Part shown: in pieces, positions 37,800 to 45,902 of the stretch | Position numbering within the stretch: position 1 is the first letter of the stretch | Layout: every line of letters starts with the position of its first letter | NCBI RefSeq assembly: GCF_030766725.1 | Contig: NZ_JARQWR010000002.1 | Coordinates: 62,001-126,000, forward strand | Length of the DNA stretch: 64,000 bases | Source: Flavobacterium aerium | GTDB lineage: Bacteria; Bacteroidota; Bacteroidia; Flavobacteriales; Flavobacteriaceae | Direction: 5' to 3' | Notes under the pieces: generated by a model | Databases searched by the model: none | The model's input: only the letters and a program-made list of their open reading frames with translations | What the model was told of the DNA's origin: nothing | Made by a program: the position numbers and the translations under genes

Positions 37800-39311
37800 A
37801 TGTCTTACACAAATATAGAATTAGAAGAAAAGAAAGAACTTTACAGTTATCAGCAAGGAGATATTGATGCTATTTTTGTACGCCTGAATAAGGAATTAAA
37901 TAATTATCGTCTTTTATATCAATTGCCTACTGGAGGTGGTAAAACCGTTATTTTTTCGGAAATAGTGCGCAGATACCTTTCTCAGAATGATAAAAAAGTA
38001 ATGGTTCTCACACACCGTATTGAACTTTGTAAGCAAACCTCAAAAATGCTGAAAGGGTTTAATGTGAAAAACAAAATCATAAACAGTAAAGTAAAAGAAA
38101 TTCCTGATCAGGATGATTATTCTTGCTTTGTGGCTATGGTTGAAACACTGAAAAATCGTTTGAATGATGAAAAGCTTAAAATTGATAATGTAGGATTAGT
38201 TATTATCGATGAGGCACATTACAATTCATTCAGAAAGCTTTTAGGATATTTTAAAAATGCTTTTATATTAGGAGTTACCGCTACACCTTTAAGTTCTAAT
38301 ATTAAACTTCCTATGAATGAAAACTATAATGAACTTATAGTAGGTGAGACCATTCATTCATTGATTGATAAAGGATTTTTGGCCAAAGCAGTTACCTATA
38401 GTTATGATGTTGGGTTAACCTCATTGAAGGTTGGTATTAATGGTGACTATACTGTTAAATCATCCGATGATTTGTACTCTAATATGGCGATGCAGGAGAA
38501 ATTATTGCATTCCTATGAAGAACGCTCAAAAGGAAAGAAAACCTTAATTTTTAATAGTGGTATACATACTTCTTTATATGTGTATGAAACATTTAGAGAA
38601 GCAGGATATGATGTAAGACACCTTGATAATACGAGTACGAACGAGGAACGTAAAGACATATTACAATGGTTTAAGAAAACACCTGATGCAATATTAACTT
38701 CTGTCGGAATTCTAACCACTGGTTTTGATGAACCTACCGTAGAAACGATTATTTTGAATCGTGCTACAAAATCATTGACATTGTATTATCAGATGATTGG
38801 ACGTGGTTCTAGAAAATTGCCTAATAAGTCAGAATTTACAGTAATTGATTTAGGAAATAATGCAGCACGTTTTGGATTATGGAGTGAACCAGTAGATTGG
38901 CAACATATATTTAAATCACCAGAGTTTTATCTTGAAAATCTTAGAGATGATGCCGAAATCGAACTTCATTTTAAATATGAAATGCCGTATGAACTAAGAC
39001 AAAAATTTAGTAAAACTGCGGTTGTAACATTTGATATTGAAGCAGCACATAAAGAAGCCATTGCAAAAAATTTACGATCAAAAGTAGTTTTGGATGCTTC
39101 AATCGAACAACATGCCGTTATGTGTGCAGAAAATAGCGAAGATGTTTTTGATGCCCGTATTTTATCAAGAGAATTACTAGGAGATATTGAATGTCGTGTA
39201 AAACGCTTTTCAAGCTGCTTAAGTAAGAGTAGTAAAAATTATAGAGAATGGCTAGTAGACGATTATAAAGCCAAATTGAGCATTATGATTGGACAGCAAT
39301 TCGTTAAATAA
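37800..39311 (+). CDS. DEAD/DEAH-box SF2 helicase (RadD-like)
   Basis: A 503-residue superfamily-2 helicase. Motifs: PTGGGKTVIF (Walker A, about residues 42-50), LTHRIELCKQT (Ia), VIIDEAHYNSF (DEAH), GVTATPL (III), ILTSVGILTTGFDEP (V) and YYQMIGRGSRK (VI). This set resembles RadD/SSL2-type enzymes working in DNA repair. The C-terminal 130 residues are not a recognised domain. It ends at a strong terminator. Confidence 0.88.
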   Translation: MSYTNIELEEKKELYSYQQGDIDAIFVRLNKELNNYRLLYQLPTGGGKTVIFSEIVRRYLSQNDKKVMVLTHRIELCKQTSKMLKGFNVKNKIINSKVKEIPDQDDYSCFVAMVETLKNRLNDEKLKIDNVGLVIIDEAHYNSFRKLLGYFKNAFILGVTATPLSSNIKLPMNENYNELIVGETIHSLIDKGFLAKAVTYSYDVGLTSLKVGINGDYTVKSSDDLYSNMAMQEKLLHSYEERSKGKKTLIFNSGIHTSLYVYETFREAGYDVRHLDNTSTNEERKDILQWFKKTPDAILTSVGILTTGFDEPTVETIILNRATKSLTLYYQMIGRGSRKLPNKSEFTVIDLGNNAARFGLWSEPVDWQHIFKSPEFYLENLRDDAEIELHFKYEMPYELRQKFSKTAVVTFDIEAAHKEAIAKNLRSKVVLDASIEQHAVMCAENSEDVFDARILSRELLGDIECRVKRFSSCLSKSSKNYREWLVDDYKAKLSIMIGQQFVK

Positions 39312-39329
39312 GAAATAGAATATTTTATA

Positions 39330-39360
39330 AAAAAGACATCCAATATCAGGATGTCTTTTT
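39330..39360 (+). terminator. Terminator of the SF2 helicase gene
   Basis: Stem AAAAAGACATCC/GGATGTCTTTTT (39330-39341 with 39349-39360), seven-base loop, followed by more T. Confidence 0.9.
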
Positions 39361-39419
39361 TGTTTTAATCAAAATAAGAGTACGAAATAAGAGTAAAACG
39401 ATCGACTTCTTTAATTTTC

Positions 39420-39451
39420 TTGAGATTAGTCCATCATACTGATTACCTTTG
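39420..39451 (+). promoter_or_regulatory. Promoter of the DEAD-box helicase gene
   Basis: TTG at 39420-39422, 21 bases, TACCTTTG at 39444-39451. A good match to the Bacteroidota promoter, 17 bases before the ATG, implying a very short leader. Confidence 0.75.
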
Positions 39452-39468
39452 TCAAAATAATAAATTAC

Positions 39469-40815
39469 ATGACCCATACATTTTCAGATTTAGGAATTTC
39501 TAAACACATAATAAAAGCATTAACAGATTTAGAAATTACAATACCAACAGAAATTCAGGAAAAAGCAATTCCAGTACTATTAAACCAAAAAGACGATTTC
39601 GTAGGTTTGGCTAAAACAGGTACAGGAAAAACAGCGGCTTTTGGATTACCTTTATTACAACAGTTGGATTTTACTAAATCGACAATACAAGCTATTATAT
39701 TAGTTCCTACGCGTGAATTAGGACATCAAATAGCGAGTAATTTAGAAGCTTTTGCAAAACATACAACTCAGGTTTCTATAGCAACAGTATGTGGTGGAGT
39801 ACCTATTAAACCTCAAATCCAACGTTTAGAAGAAGGTGCTAATATTGTAGTGGCTACTCCAGGAAGGTTGATTGATTTAATGGAACGTAATGCTATAAAT
39901 GTAAAAGAAGCAAATTATCTTATTCTGGATGAAGCAGACGAGATGTTGAGTGCATTAAAAGATGGATTGGATGTAATTGTAGCAGCTTTACCCAAAAATA
40001 GACGTACATGGCTGTTTTCTGCAACTTTACCAGGAGCTATTAAACAACTGATTCAGAATTATATGTCAAAAAATGTTGTGCAGATTAGTGCAGACATGGT
40101 GACTGTAGGGAATAAAGGAATAGACCATCAATATATTGTTGTAGACCCAATTGAGAAATTAAATGTATTAATGCATTTCTTATCAGAACGTGAGGGACAA
40201 CGCGGGATCATTTTTTGTAAAACCAAAGCAGCTGTAAATAAGCTAGCGAAAAATTTAGCCATTAACCGCTTTTCTTCTGGAGCTTTACACGGTAGTTTAA
40301 CACAACCAATTCGTGATCGTATTATGGACCAGTTCCGAAATGGACACATTAATATTTTAGTAGCAACAGATTTAGCTGCACGTGGAATTGATGTTAAAGA
40401 AATAGCTTACGTAGTAAATTATCATTTACCGGATGTATACGAAGCCTATGTACACCGTAGCGGACGTACCGCTAGAGCAGGAGCAAAAGGACTTTCATTG
40501 ACGGTATTACAACCTGAAGAAGTAATTGAAATTGCAGATTTTGAAAAAGAATTAGGGATTAAATTCATTGAATTCAAAAAACCTACTGCTGAAAGTATTG
40601 AAGAAAATAATACCTATTTATGGGCAAAGCAGATTTTCAAGACTAAACCAAATCATGATGTAGACCCAGCTTTAAAGGACAAAATAAAAACAGTTTTTCA
40701 TCATTTGACAAAAGATGAGTTGATTGAAAAAATGTTAGCCAATCATTTGTTACAGACAAAAACAGAAATTTCTGTACCAGCTGAAGGAGCGGGAAAGAAA
40801 AAGAAGAAAAAATAA
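39469..40815 (+). CDS. DEAD-box ATP-dependent RNA helicase
   Basis: A 448-residue RNA helicase of the RhlE/CsdA type. The motifs Q-motif (ALTDLEITIPTEIQEKAIP), AKTGTGKTAAF, PTRELGHQIA, DEADEML, FSATLP, and HRSGRTARAGAKGLSL are all intact. The C-terminal tail ends in a Lys run (GAGKKKKKK), which probably helps binding to RNA. Such helicases act in ribosome assembly, RNA decay and cold adaptation; the particular role is not seen here. Confidence 0.93.
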   Translation: MTHTFSDLGISKHIIKALTDLEITIPTEIQEKAIPVLLNQKDDFVGLAKTGTGKTAAFGLPLLQQLDFTKSTIQAIILVPTRELGHQIASNLEAFAKHTTQVSIATVCGGVPIKPQIQRLEEGANIVVATPGRLIDLMERNAINVKEANYLILDEADEMLSALKDGLDVIVAALPKNRRTWLFSATLPGAIKQLIQNYMSKNVVQISADMVTVGNKGIDHQYIVVDPIEKLNVLMHFLSEREGQRGIIFCKTKAAVNKLAKNLAINRFSSGALHGSLTQPIRDRIMDQFRNGHINILVATDLAARGIDVKEIAYVVNYHLPDVYEAYVHRSGRTARAGAKGLSLTVLQPEEVIEIADFEKELGIKFIEFKKPTAESIEENNTYLWAKQIFKTKPNHDVDPALKDKIKTVFHHLTKDELIEKMLANHLLQTKTEISVPAEGAGKKKKKK

Positions 40816-40831
40816 AAAGAATAATAAAAAA

Positions 40832-40859
40832 GGGCTCTAAATTTTAGAGCCCTTTTTTT
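40832..40859. terminator. Bidirectional terminator, helicase and fabH
   Basis: Stem GGGCTCTAA/TTAGAGCCC (40832-40840 with 40844-40852), flanked by A-runs on one side and seven T on the other, between convergent genes. Confidence 0.92.
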
Positions 40860-40878
40860 ATAATATATTTTAATACAA

Positions 40879-41889
40879 TTAGTTTTGTTGATTTCTAAGA
40901 TTACCCCATTTCAAATAGGTTGTACCCCAAGTAAAACCTGCACCAAAAGCAGTTAAAGCAATATTGTCACCATACTTGAAATCATCTTTGAAATCCCATA
41001 AACACAAAGGGATAGTTCCCGCTGTAGTATTACCATATTTCTGGATGTTGATTTTTACTTTTTCTATAGGAAAATCTAGTTTCTCACTAACAGCCTGTAT
41101 AATACGTAAATTAGCTTGATGTGGGATTAACCAATCAATATCGTTAGACTCAATATTATTACGATCTAGTATTTTTTGTGTTGTTTCACTCATGCCATTA
41201 ATAGCCGATTTAAAAACAGTTCGACCATCCTGATGAATGAAATGCGTACGATTTGCCAAAGTCTCATCAGAAGCAGGATATTTAGATCCACCAGCAGGAA
41301 CAGAAAGGAATTTAGCACCCTTACCATCCGTTTTGAATAAATTATCAATAATTCCTATTTCTTCTGTCGTTTGTTCTAATAATACCGCTCCAGCTCCATC
41401 ACCAAATAAAATACAAGTATTGCGATCCGTATAATCCACTATAGAACTCATTTGATCTGCACCTACAACAATTACTTTTTTATAACGATTGCTTTCAATT
41501 AAACTTGCTCCAATTGATAAAGAATATAGAAAACCACTACAAGCAGCATTCATATCAATGCCCCAGGCATTTGTTAAATTAGCTTTGTCACATACAATAC
41601 TTGCAGTAGGCAATAAGATATGATCCGGTGTTGAAGTAGCAATAATAACACAATCAATTTCACTTGGATCCAATTGAGCAGTTTCTAATAAGTTTTGTAT
41701 AGCGAATGTTGCCATATCAGAAGTTGCAAGTTCTGGATCATTTAGAATTCGTCTCTCTTTAATTCCAGTTCTGGAAATAATCCAATCATTTGTAGTATCA
41801 ACCATTTTCTCTAAAGCATGATTGTCTAAAATGTTTTCCGGGACGTAACCTCCTAATGCTGTAATTACTGCATGTATTTTTGTATTCAT
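40879..41889 (-). CDS. fabH: 3-oxoacyl-ACP synthase III
   Basis: Condensing enzyme of the KAS III family, normally starting fatty acid synthesis from acetyl-CoA and malonyl-ACP. All three catalytic residues are present in the 336-residue protein: Cys in DMNAACSGFLYSL, His in IPHQANLRI and Asn in KYGNTTAGTIPL. The gene is alone, with no plsX or rpmF beside it, so it may be a second FabH copy or act on a special starter. A long upstream region without genes lies before it. Confidence 0.87.
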   Translation of the reverse strand: MNTKIHAVITALGGYVPENILDNHALEKMVDTTNDWIISRTGIKERRILNDPELATSDMATFAIQNLLETAQLDPSEIDCVIIATSTPDHILLPTASIVCDKANLTNAWGIDMNAACSGFLYSLSIGASLIESNRYKKVIVVGADQMSSIVDYTDRNTCILFGDGAGAVLLEQTTEEIGIIDNLFKTDGKGAKFLSVPAGGSKYPASDETLANRTHFIHQDGRTVFKSAINGMSETTQKILDRNNIESNDIDWLIPHQANLRIIQAVSEKLDFPIEKVKINIQKYGNTTAGTIPLCLWDFKDDFKYGDNIALTAFGAGFTWGTTYLKWGNLRNQQN

Positions 41890-42861
41890 ATAATTGTCAA
41901 AAAATGAAAAAGTAAATAGCTTTCGCTGTTTATCTATTAATTTATTCGTGCCTTCTATGGCTCAATCGCTCCCGAGTAATACTCAAAATAAAAACCAAAG
42001 CCAATTGATTCATATTCCTATAGCATTATTTAAAAAATCTGTATCCTTAAATAATACTCACATACACTCAAAAATCATATCTAAATTATCAATGCAGTTT
42101 GAAGAAGTAAAAACTTAAAAGTGCAAAGTCTTATCACATGGCGGGGGAATTACTTAAAAGGACAGATAATTTCAGTTTTATTTTCTCCTTATATTGATGA
42201 ATATAAAAACATAAAAATAATTTGCATTGTTGATGGGATAAAATAGTTTTTCAGGTTAACCATGATTTTCTACTCAATGCCATAAAATAAACTTTCCATA
42301 TGGATGAAGAATAAAGTTATGAACGTGGCGCCAAAGATACCAACAATCTTGAAAAAAAAAGTGTAAAAAAGACCTTATAATTTGTTAATTAATGCATAAA
42401 ATTTTCGCATAAAACATCTTAAAAAAAGAAGGAATTTGTAATTAAAAATACTATGCATGCATAAGTGTTTACTGGGGTTGCCAGTGTTTTATGTGGTTTT
42501 TCAAGATTTGATATTTTGCTGATTCGAAAATTGAATTTTCGCATAATTTTTTTTGGGAATTCCAGGTGATTTTTGGGGTTATGATTGCGTTAATTTTAAC
42601 ACTTATTCAGTGGAGAAAATGAACGCTATTTTATAAAGCATTTTTAGCCCATTATTTAGTTTGTAAGTTAAAAACACCTTTTTTTTTGGATTTATAAAGC
42701 ATTGAAAATCAATCATTCACATTATGCGATTATGTTATTCGCGGAAATTTTAACAGTTTTTAATAATTAATTTATCTTTTTTGAAATAAATATTCAATAA
42801 TTAATGTTAAAAATCTAATTATTTTCTAATATCACAAAAACACGTCATATTGTTGTTTTTT
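41890..42861. other. About 1 kb without a supported gene
   Basis: Between fabH (minus) and the first protease (plus). A 74-codon plus-strand ORF at 41894-42118 has a composition and content that do not look like a protein. A minus-strand TATCTTTG box at 42332-42339 could start a leader of over 400 bases for fabH or a non-coding RNA. The 12-base string ATTTTCGCATAA occurs at 42401-42412 and 42535-42546, and its core in reverse orientation (TTATGCGA) at 42722-42729. The stretch is very AT-rich; I see no transposase remnant. Confidence 0.5.
42332..42339 (-). promoter_or_regulatory. Possible minus-strand -7 box in the 1-kb gap
   Basis: Minus strand TATCTTTG followed by GGCGCC, a style common in strong promoters of this phylum. 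It is 443 bases from the fabH start and has no TTG at the expected spacing. Confidence 0.3.
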
Positions 42862-42892
42862 TTGAAAAATACTTTTTAGTTGTATATATTTG
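42861..42892 (+). promoter_or_regulatory. Promoter of the first T9SS metalloprotease
   Basis: TTTG at 42861-42864, 20 bases, TATATTTG at 42885-42892, a perfect Bacteroidota promoter 55 bases before the start. The same arrangement precedes the second paralogue. Confidence 0.85.
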
Positions 42893-42947
42893 AGAATGAC
42901 TATTTTATGTTTTACTTAACACTAAAAAATAACCAAAACCACAACAA

Positions 42948-45605
42948 ATGAAACAACAACTATTCGTAATTCTTTTTGCCATTTTACTCACTTCGAGTAG
43001 TTATGGACAAGGAGATAAATTTTGGTCCGCTTCGAGCGAAGAAAGAGTAAGTCCATTGGAAAAAATATCGAGAGGTTCATTACCAGATGAATACAAGATA
43101 TTAAAATTAAATTTAGAAGCTTTTAGAAATCAACTAGCTGTAGCTCCACAAAGAGGTACTTCTTCTGGGCTTTCAAATGTAATTGTGACCTTTCCTGATG
43201 CAAAAGGAAACTTAGAAGAATTTAGAGTAATGGAAGCTTCAGTAATGGCTCCAGAATTACAAGCTAAATATCCGGAAATACGCTCTTATGCAGGGCAAAG
43301 TATTAAAAACCCTGCTAGGATTGTACGCTTTAGTGTATCTCCTGAAAAAGGCTTAAGTGCTTTGTTTTTAGGAGGAATCTCCACAATAATTGATCCTTAT
43401 ACAGTAAATAATCAATATTATTTAGTATTTGATAAAATTAAATCTTCGGTGAAGCAATTTGAATGTACAACCAATGAAGAAACTTCTATACACGAAGCAA
43501 TGGATCGTAACTTACAGGTTGCCCGAAATGCAGATGATAATATTCTGAGGACATTTAGATTGGCAATGTCAGTATCAGGAGAATATTCTGCTTTTCATGG
43601 AGGGACATTAGCAGGAGTGAATGCTGCTATTAATGCAACTATGACTCGTGTAAATGGATTGTACGAGAGTGATTTTAGTGTAAATATGGTCTTGATTGCA
43701 AATAATGATGCAGTCATTTATTTAGATGCAGCTACAGATCCTTATGCCTCTAATGGATCAGGATATAATGCGGCAGTGCAAACAGCAATAACAAATGCCA
43801 TAGGAGAAGCCAATTATGATATCGGACATTTAATGTCTGGATATGGTAATAATGGTAGTGCTGGTTGTATTGGTTGTGTTTGTAATAGTGGAAAAGGTAG
43901 AGGTTTTACTACGAGTACAACACCTGTAGGAGATACTTTTGATATTGATTTTGTGGCGCATGAAATGGGACATCAATTTGGAGGAAGACATACTTATACT
44001 TATAGAAATGAAGCGGGAAGTCAAGCATTATTAGAGCCAGGAAGTGGTACTACAATCATGGGATATGCAGGAATTACTGGTGCTACAGATGTACAAGTAA
44101 ACAGTGATGCTTATTTTCATGCGTATAATATTTTCCAAATCATGCAATATGTAAAAGGGTTAACATGCCCAGTACAAACACCTACAGGAAATGCTACCCC
44201 TGTGGTAGATGCAGGAGCAGATTTGACATTGCCAATTGGGACAGCTTTTAAATTGACAGGTTCTGCTACAGATGCTAATGCAGGTTCTGCATTGACCTAT
44301 TGTTGGGAACAAATGGATGTAGGTGGCCCAGCGACAACATTTCCTTCAATTACAGCTACTGCCGGACCAAATTTTAGATCTTATTCACCTACAACAAACC
44401 CTATCCGTTTTCTTCCAAGTTTTAATGAAGTAGTGACAAATGGAGTGAATGGAATTCAATGGGAAAAAGTACCAAATATTACCCGTACCCTGAATTTTAG
44501 ACTAACGGTACGTGATAATAAATTAGGCGGAGCAAGCAATTCAAGTGATAATATGACTGTATTGTTTGATAGTGCTTATGGACCTTTTGAAGTTACTTCT
44601 CAAAATACAGATGGAGTTTCATGGGTTTCAGGGACACAACAAACCATTACTTGGAATGTAAATAATACAACTGCTTTGACAGGAGCAACCAATGTCAATA
44701 TTAAATTATCGACTGATAATGGTTTAACTTTTCCAATAACCTTAGCAACGAATACACCAAATGATGGATCTGAGAGTATAACAGTACCAAGTCAGAATGC
44801 GGAACAATGTAGAATTCTAATTGAACCGACCAACAATAATTTTTATGCGGTAAATAATAAAACATTCTCAATAGGATATACTTTAGAATCCGTTTGTGCA
44901 ACGTATACAAATACTACTGGAGGAGCCGTTCCAGATGGGATTATAGGAGGTCCTGGGACAAAATTAAATTCTGTTATTACTGTAACAGATACTAACCCTA
45001 TATCTGGAGTTAAAGTAAATGTAAAGGCTACACACACTTATGGAGGAGATTTATTGGTTACGCTAATCCATCCTGATGGGACAAAAATTAGATTGTATAA
45101 ATCACCAGCATGTCAGAGACCAGTTAATTTGGATGTGACCTTTAAAGATGGTTCTCCTGTTGTGACTTGTGCAGCAAATATTGCAGGGGAGTATATGCCA
45201 GTTATGGAATTATCTAAATTAATCAATAAGCCTTCCAATGGAGATTGGACACTTGAATTACAAGATTTAGAACCTGGTGATGTTGGAAATCTAGTTTCTT
45301 GGAATATGGAAATATGCCATCAAACTGCTTCAGTATTGGGAACAAAAGAATTTGAATTAGAGAATTTCGCTTTATACCCAAATCCTAATAAAGGAAACTT
45401 TACGGTTCAATTTAATTCAGATGCTCAGAACAAAATTAATGTTGGAGTGTATGATTTAAGAGGAAGAAAAGTACTCGATAAAGTATACAATAATACAGGT
45501 ATTTTTAATGAAAATATACAACTTGATAAAATTCAAGCAGGAGTATATATGGTTACAGTTCAAGATGGAACCAAAAAAGTAGTCAAAAAAATTGTTATAG
45601 AATAA
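42948..45605 (+). CDS. Secreted reprolysin-like zinc metalloprotease with P-domain and T9SS sorting signal
   Basis: An 885-residue extracellular protease. Order: signal peptide (residues 1-20, MKQQLFVILFAILLTSSSYG), propeptide-like part (to about 195), a metzincin catalytic domain with HEMGHQFGGRHT (zinc His 338, 342, 348 and Glu 339) and a Met-turn GTTIMGYAG, a middle Ig-like/PKD-like part (ADLTLPIGTAFKLTGSATDAN), a proprotein-convertase P-domain (about 680-800), and a T9SS type A sorting domain (YPNPNKGNFT...GVYMVTVQDGTKKVVKKI). It is a predicted T9SS cargo. The next gene is a paralogue. Confidence 0.92.
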   Translation: MKQQLFVILFAILLTSSSYGQGDKFWSASSEERVSPLEKISRGSLPDEYKILKLNLEAFRNQLAVAPQRGTSSGLSNVIVTFPDAKGNLEEFRVMEASVMAPELQAKYPEIRSYAGQSIKNPARIVRFSVSPEKGLSALFLGGISTIIDPYTVNNQYYLVFDKIKSSVKQFECTTNEETSIHEAMDRNLQVARNADDNILRTFRLAMSVSGEYSAFHGGTLAGVNAAINATMTRVNGLYESDFSVNMVLIANNDAVIYLDAATDPYASNGSGYNAAVQTAITNAIGEANYDIGHLMSGYGNNGSAGCIGCVCNSGKGRGFTTSTTPVGDTFDIDFVAHEMGHQFGGRHTYTYRNEAGSQALLEPGSGTTIMGYAGITGATDVQVNSDAYFHAYNIFQIMQYVKGLTCPVQTPTGNATPVVDAGADLTLPIGTAFKLTGSATDANAGSALTYCWEQMDVGGPATTFPSITATAGPNFRSYSPTTNPIRFLPSFNEVVTNGVNGIQWEKVPNITRTLNFRLTVRDNKLGGASNSSDNMTVLFDSAYGPFEVTSQNTDGVSWVSGTQQTITWNVNNTTALTGATNVNIKLSTDNGLTFPITLATNTPNDGSESITVPSQNAEQCRILIEPTNNNFYAVNNKTFSIGYTLESVCATYTNTTGGAVPDGIIGGPGTKLNSVITVTDTNPISGVKVNVKATHTYGGDLLVTLIHPDGTKIRLYKSPACQRPVNLDVTFKDGSPVVTCAANIAGEYMPVMELSKLINKPSNGDWTLELQDLEPGDVGNLVSWNMEICHQTASVLGTKEFELENFALYPNPNKGNFTVQFNSDAQNKINVGVYDLRGRKVLDKVYNNTGIFNENIQLDKIQAGVYMVTVQDGTKKVVKKIVIE

Positions 45606-45658
45606 ATTACCCAACTAAAGTAAATTATCTTTAAAAACATAAAATAGTCTAAGAAAAG

Positions 45659-45689
45659 GCCTATTCATTCATTTGAGTAGGCTTTTTTT
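45659..45689 (+). terminator. Terminator of the first metalloprotease gene
   Basis: Stem GCCTATTCA/TGAGTAGGC (with one G-U pair; 45659-45667 and 45674-45682) with seven T. Its loop core TTCATTCATTTGA is shared with terminators at 30606-30635 and 48617-48647. Confidence 0.82.
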
Positions 45690-45813
45690 ATGGTATACAA
45701 TTTCAAGGAGCTAATTTGTTAATCGAATAAAACACTACTAAATGTTTAAAAATAATCTTCTAAATGTGTATATCGTTATGATTTACGTAAAAAATGTAAA
45801 TATTGTTATTTTT

Positions 45814-45845
45814 TTTGTAAATATATTGAAGTATGTATATATTTG
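45814..45845 (+). promoter_or_regulatory. Promoter of the second T9SS metalloprotease
   Basis: TTTG at 45814-45817, 20 bases, TATATTTG at 45838-45845, 57 bases before the start. The -33, spacer length and -7 match those of the first paralogue, and the flanking bases (ATTGTTatTTTTTTTG) are also similar. Confidence 0.85.
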
Positions 45846-45902
45846 ATTCTGAATAAATTATTCAAAAACTTAACCTAGAATTCTTAACCTAAACCACTAA
45901 AC

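Noticed and set aside
41894-42118. A 74-codon plus-strand ORF next to fabH
   Set aside because: Low-complexity composition (Ser, Asn, Lys, Ile), no promoter-plus-start signal and no recognisable domain; it starts in the fabH leader. More likely chance.
45606-45902. Possible small gene between the two proteases
   Set aside because: The interval is filled by a terminator and a promoter; no open frame of interest.
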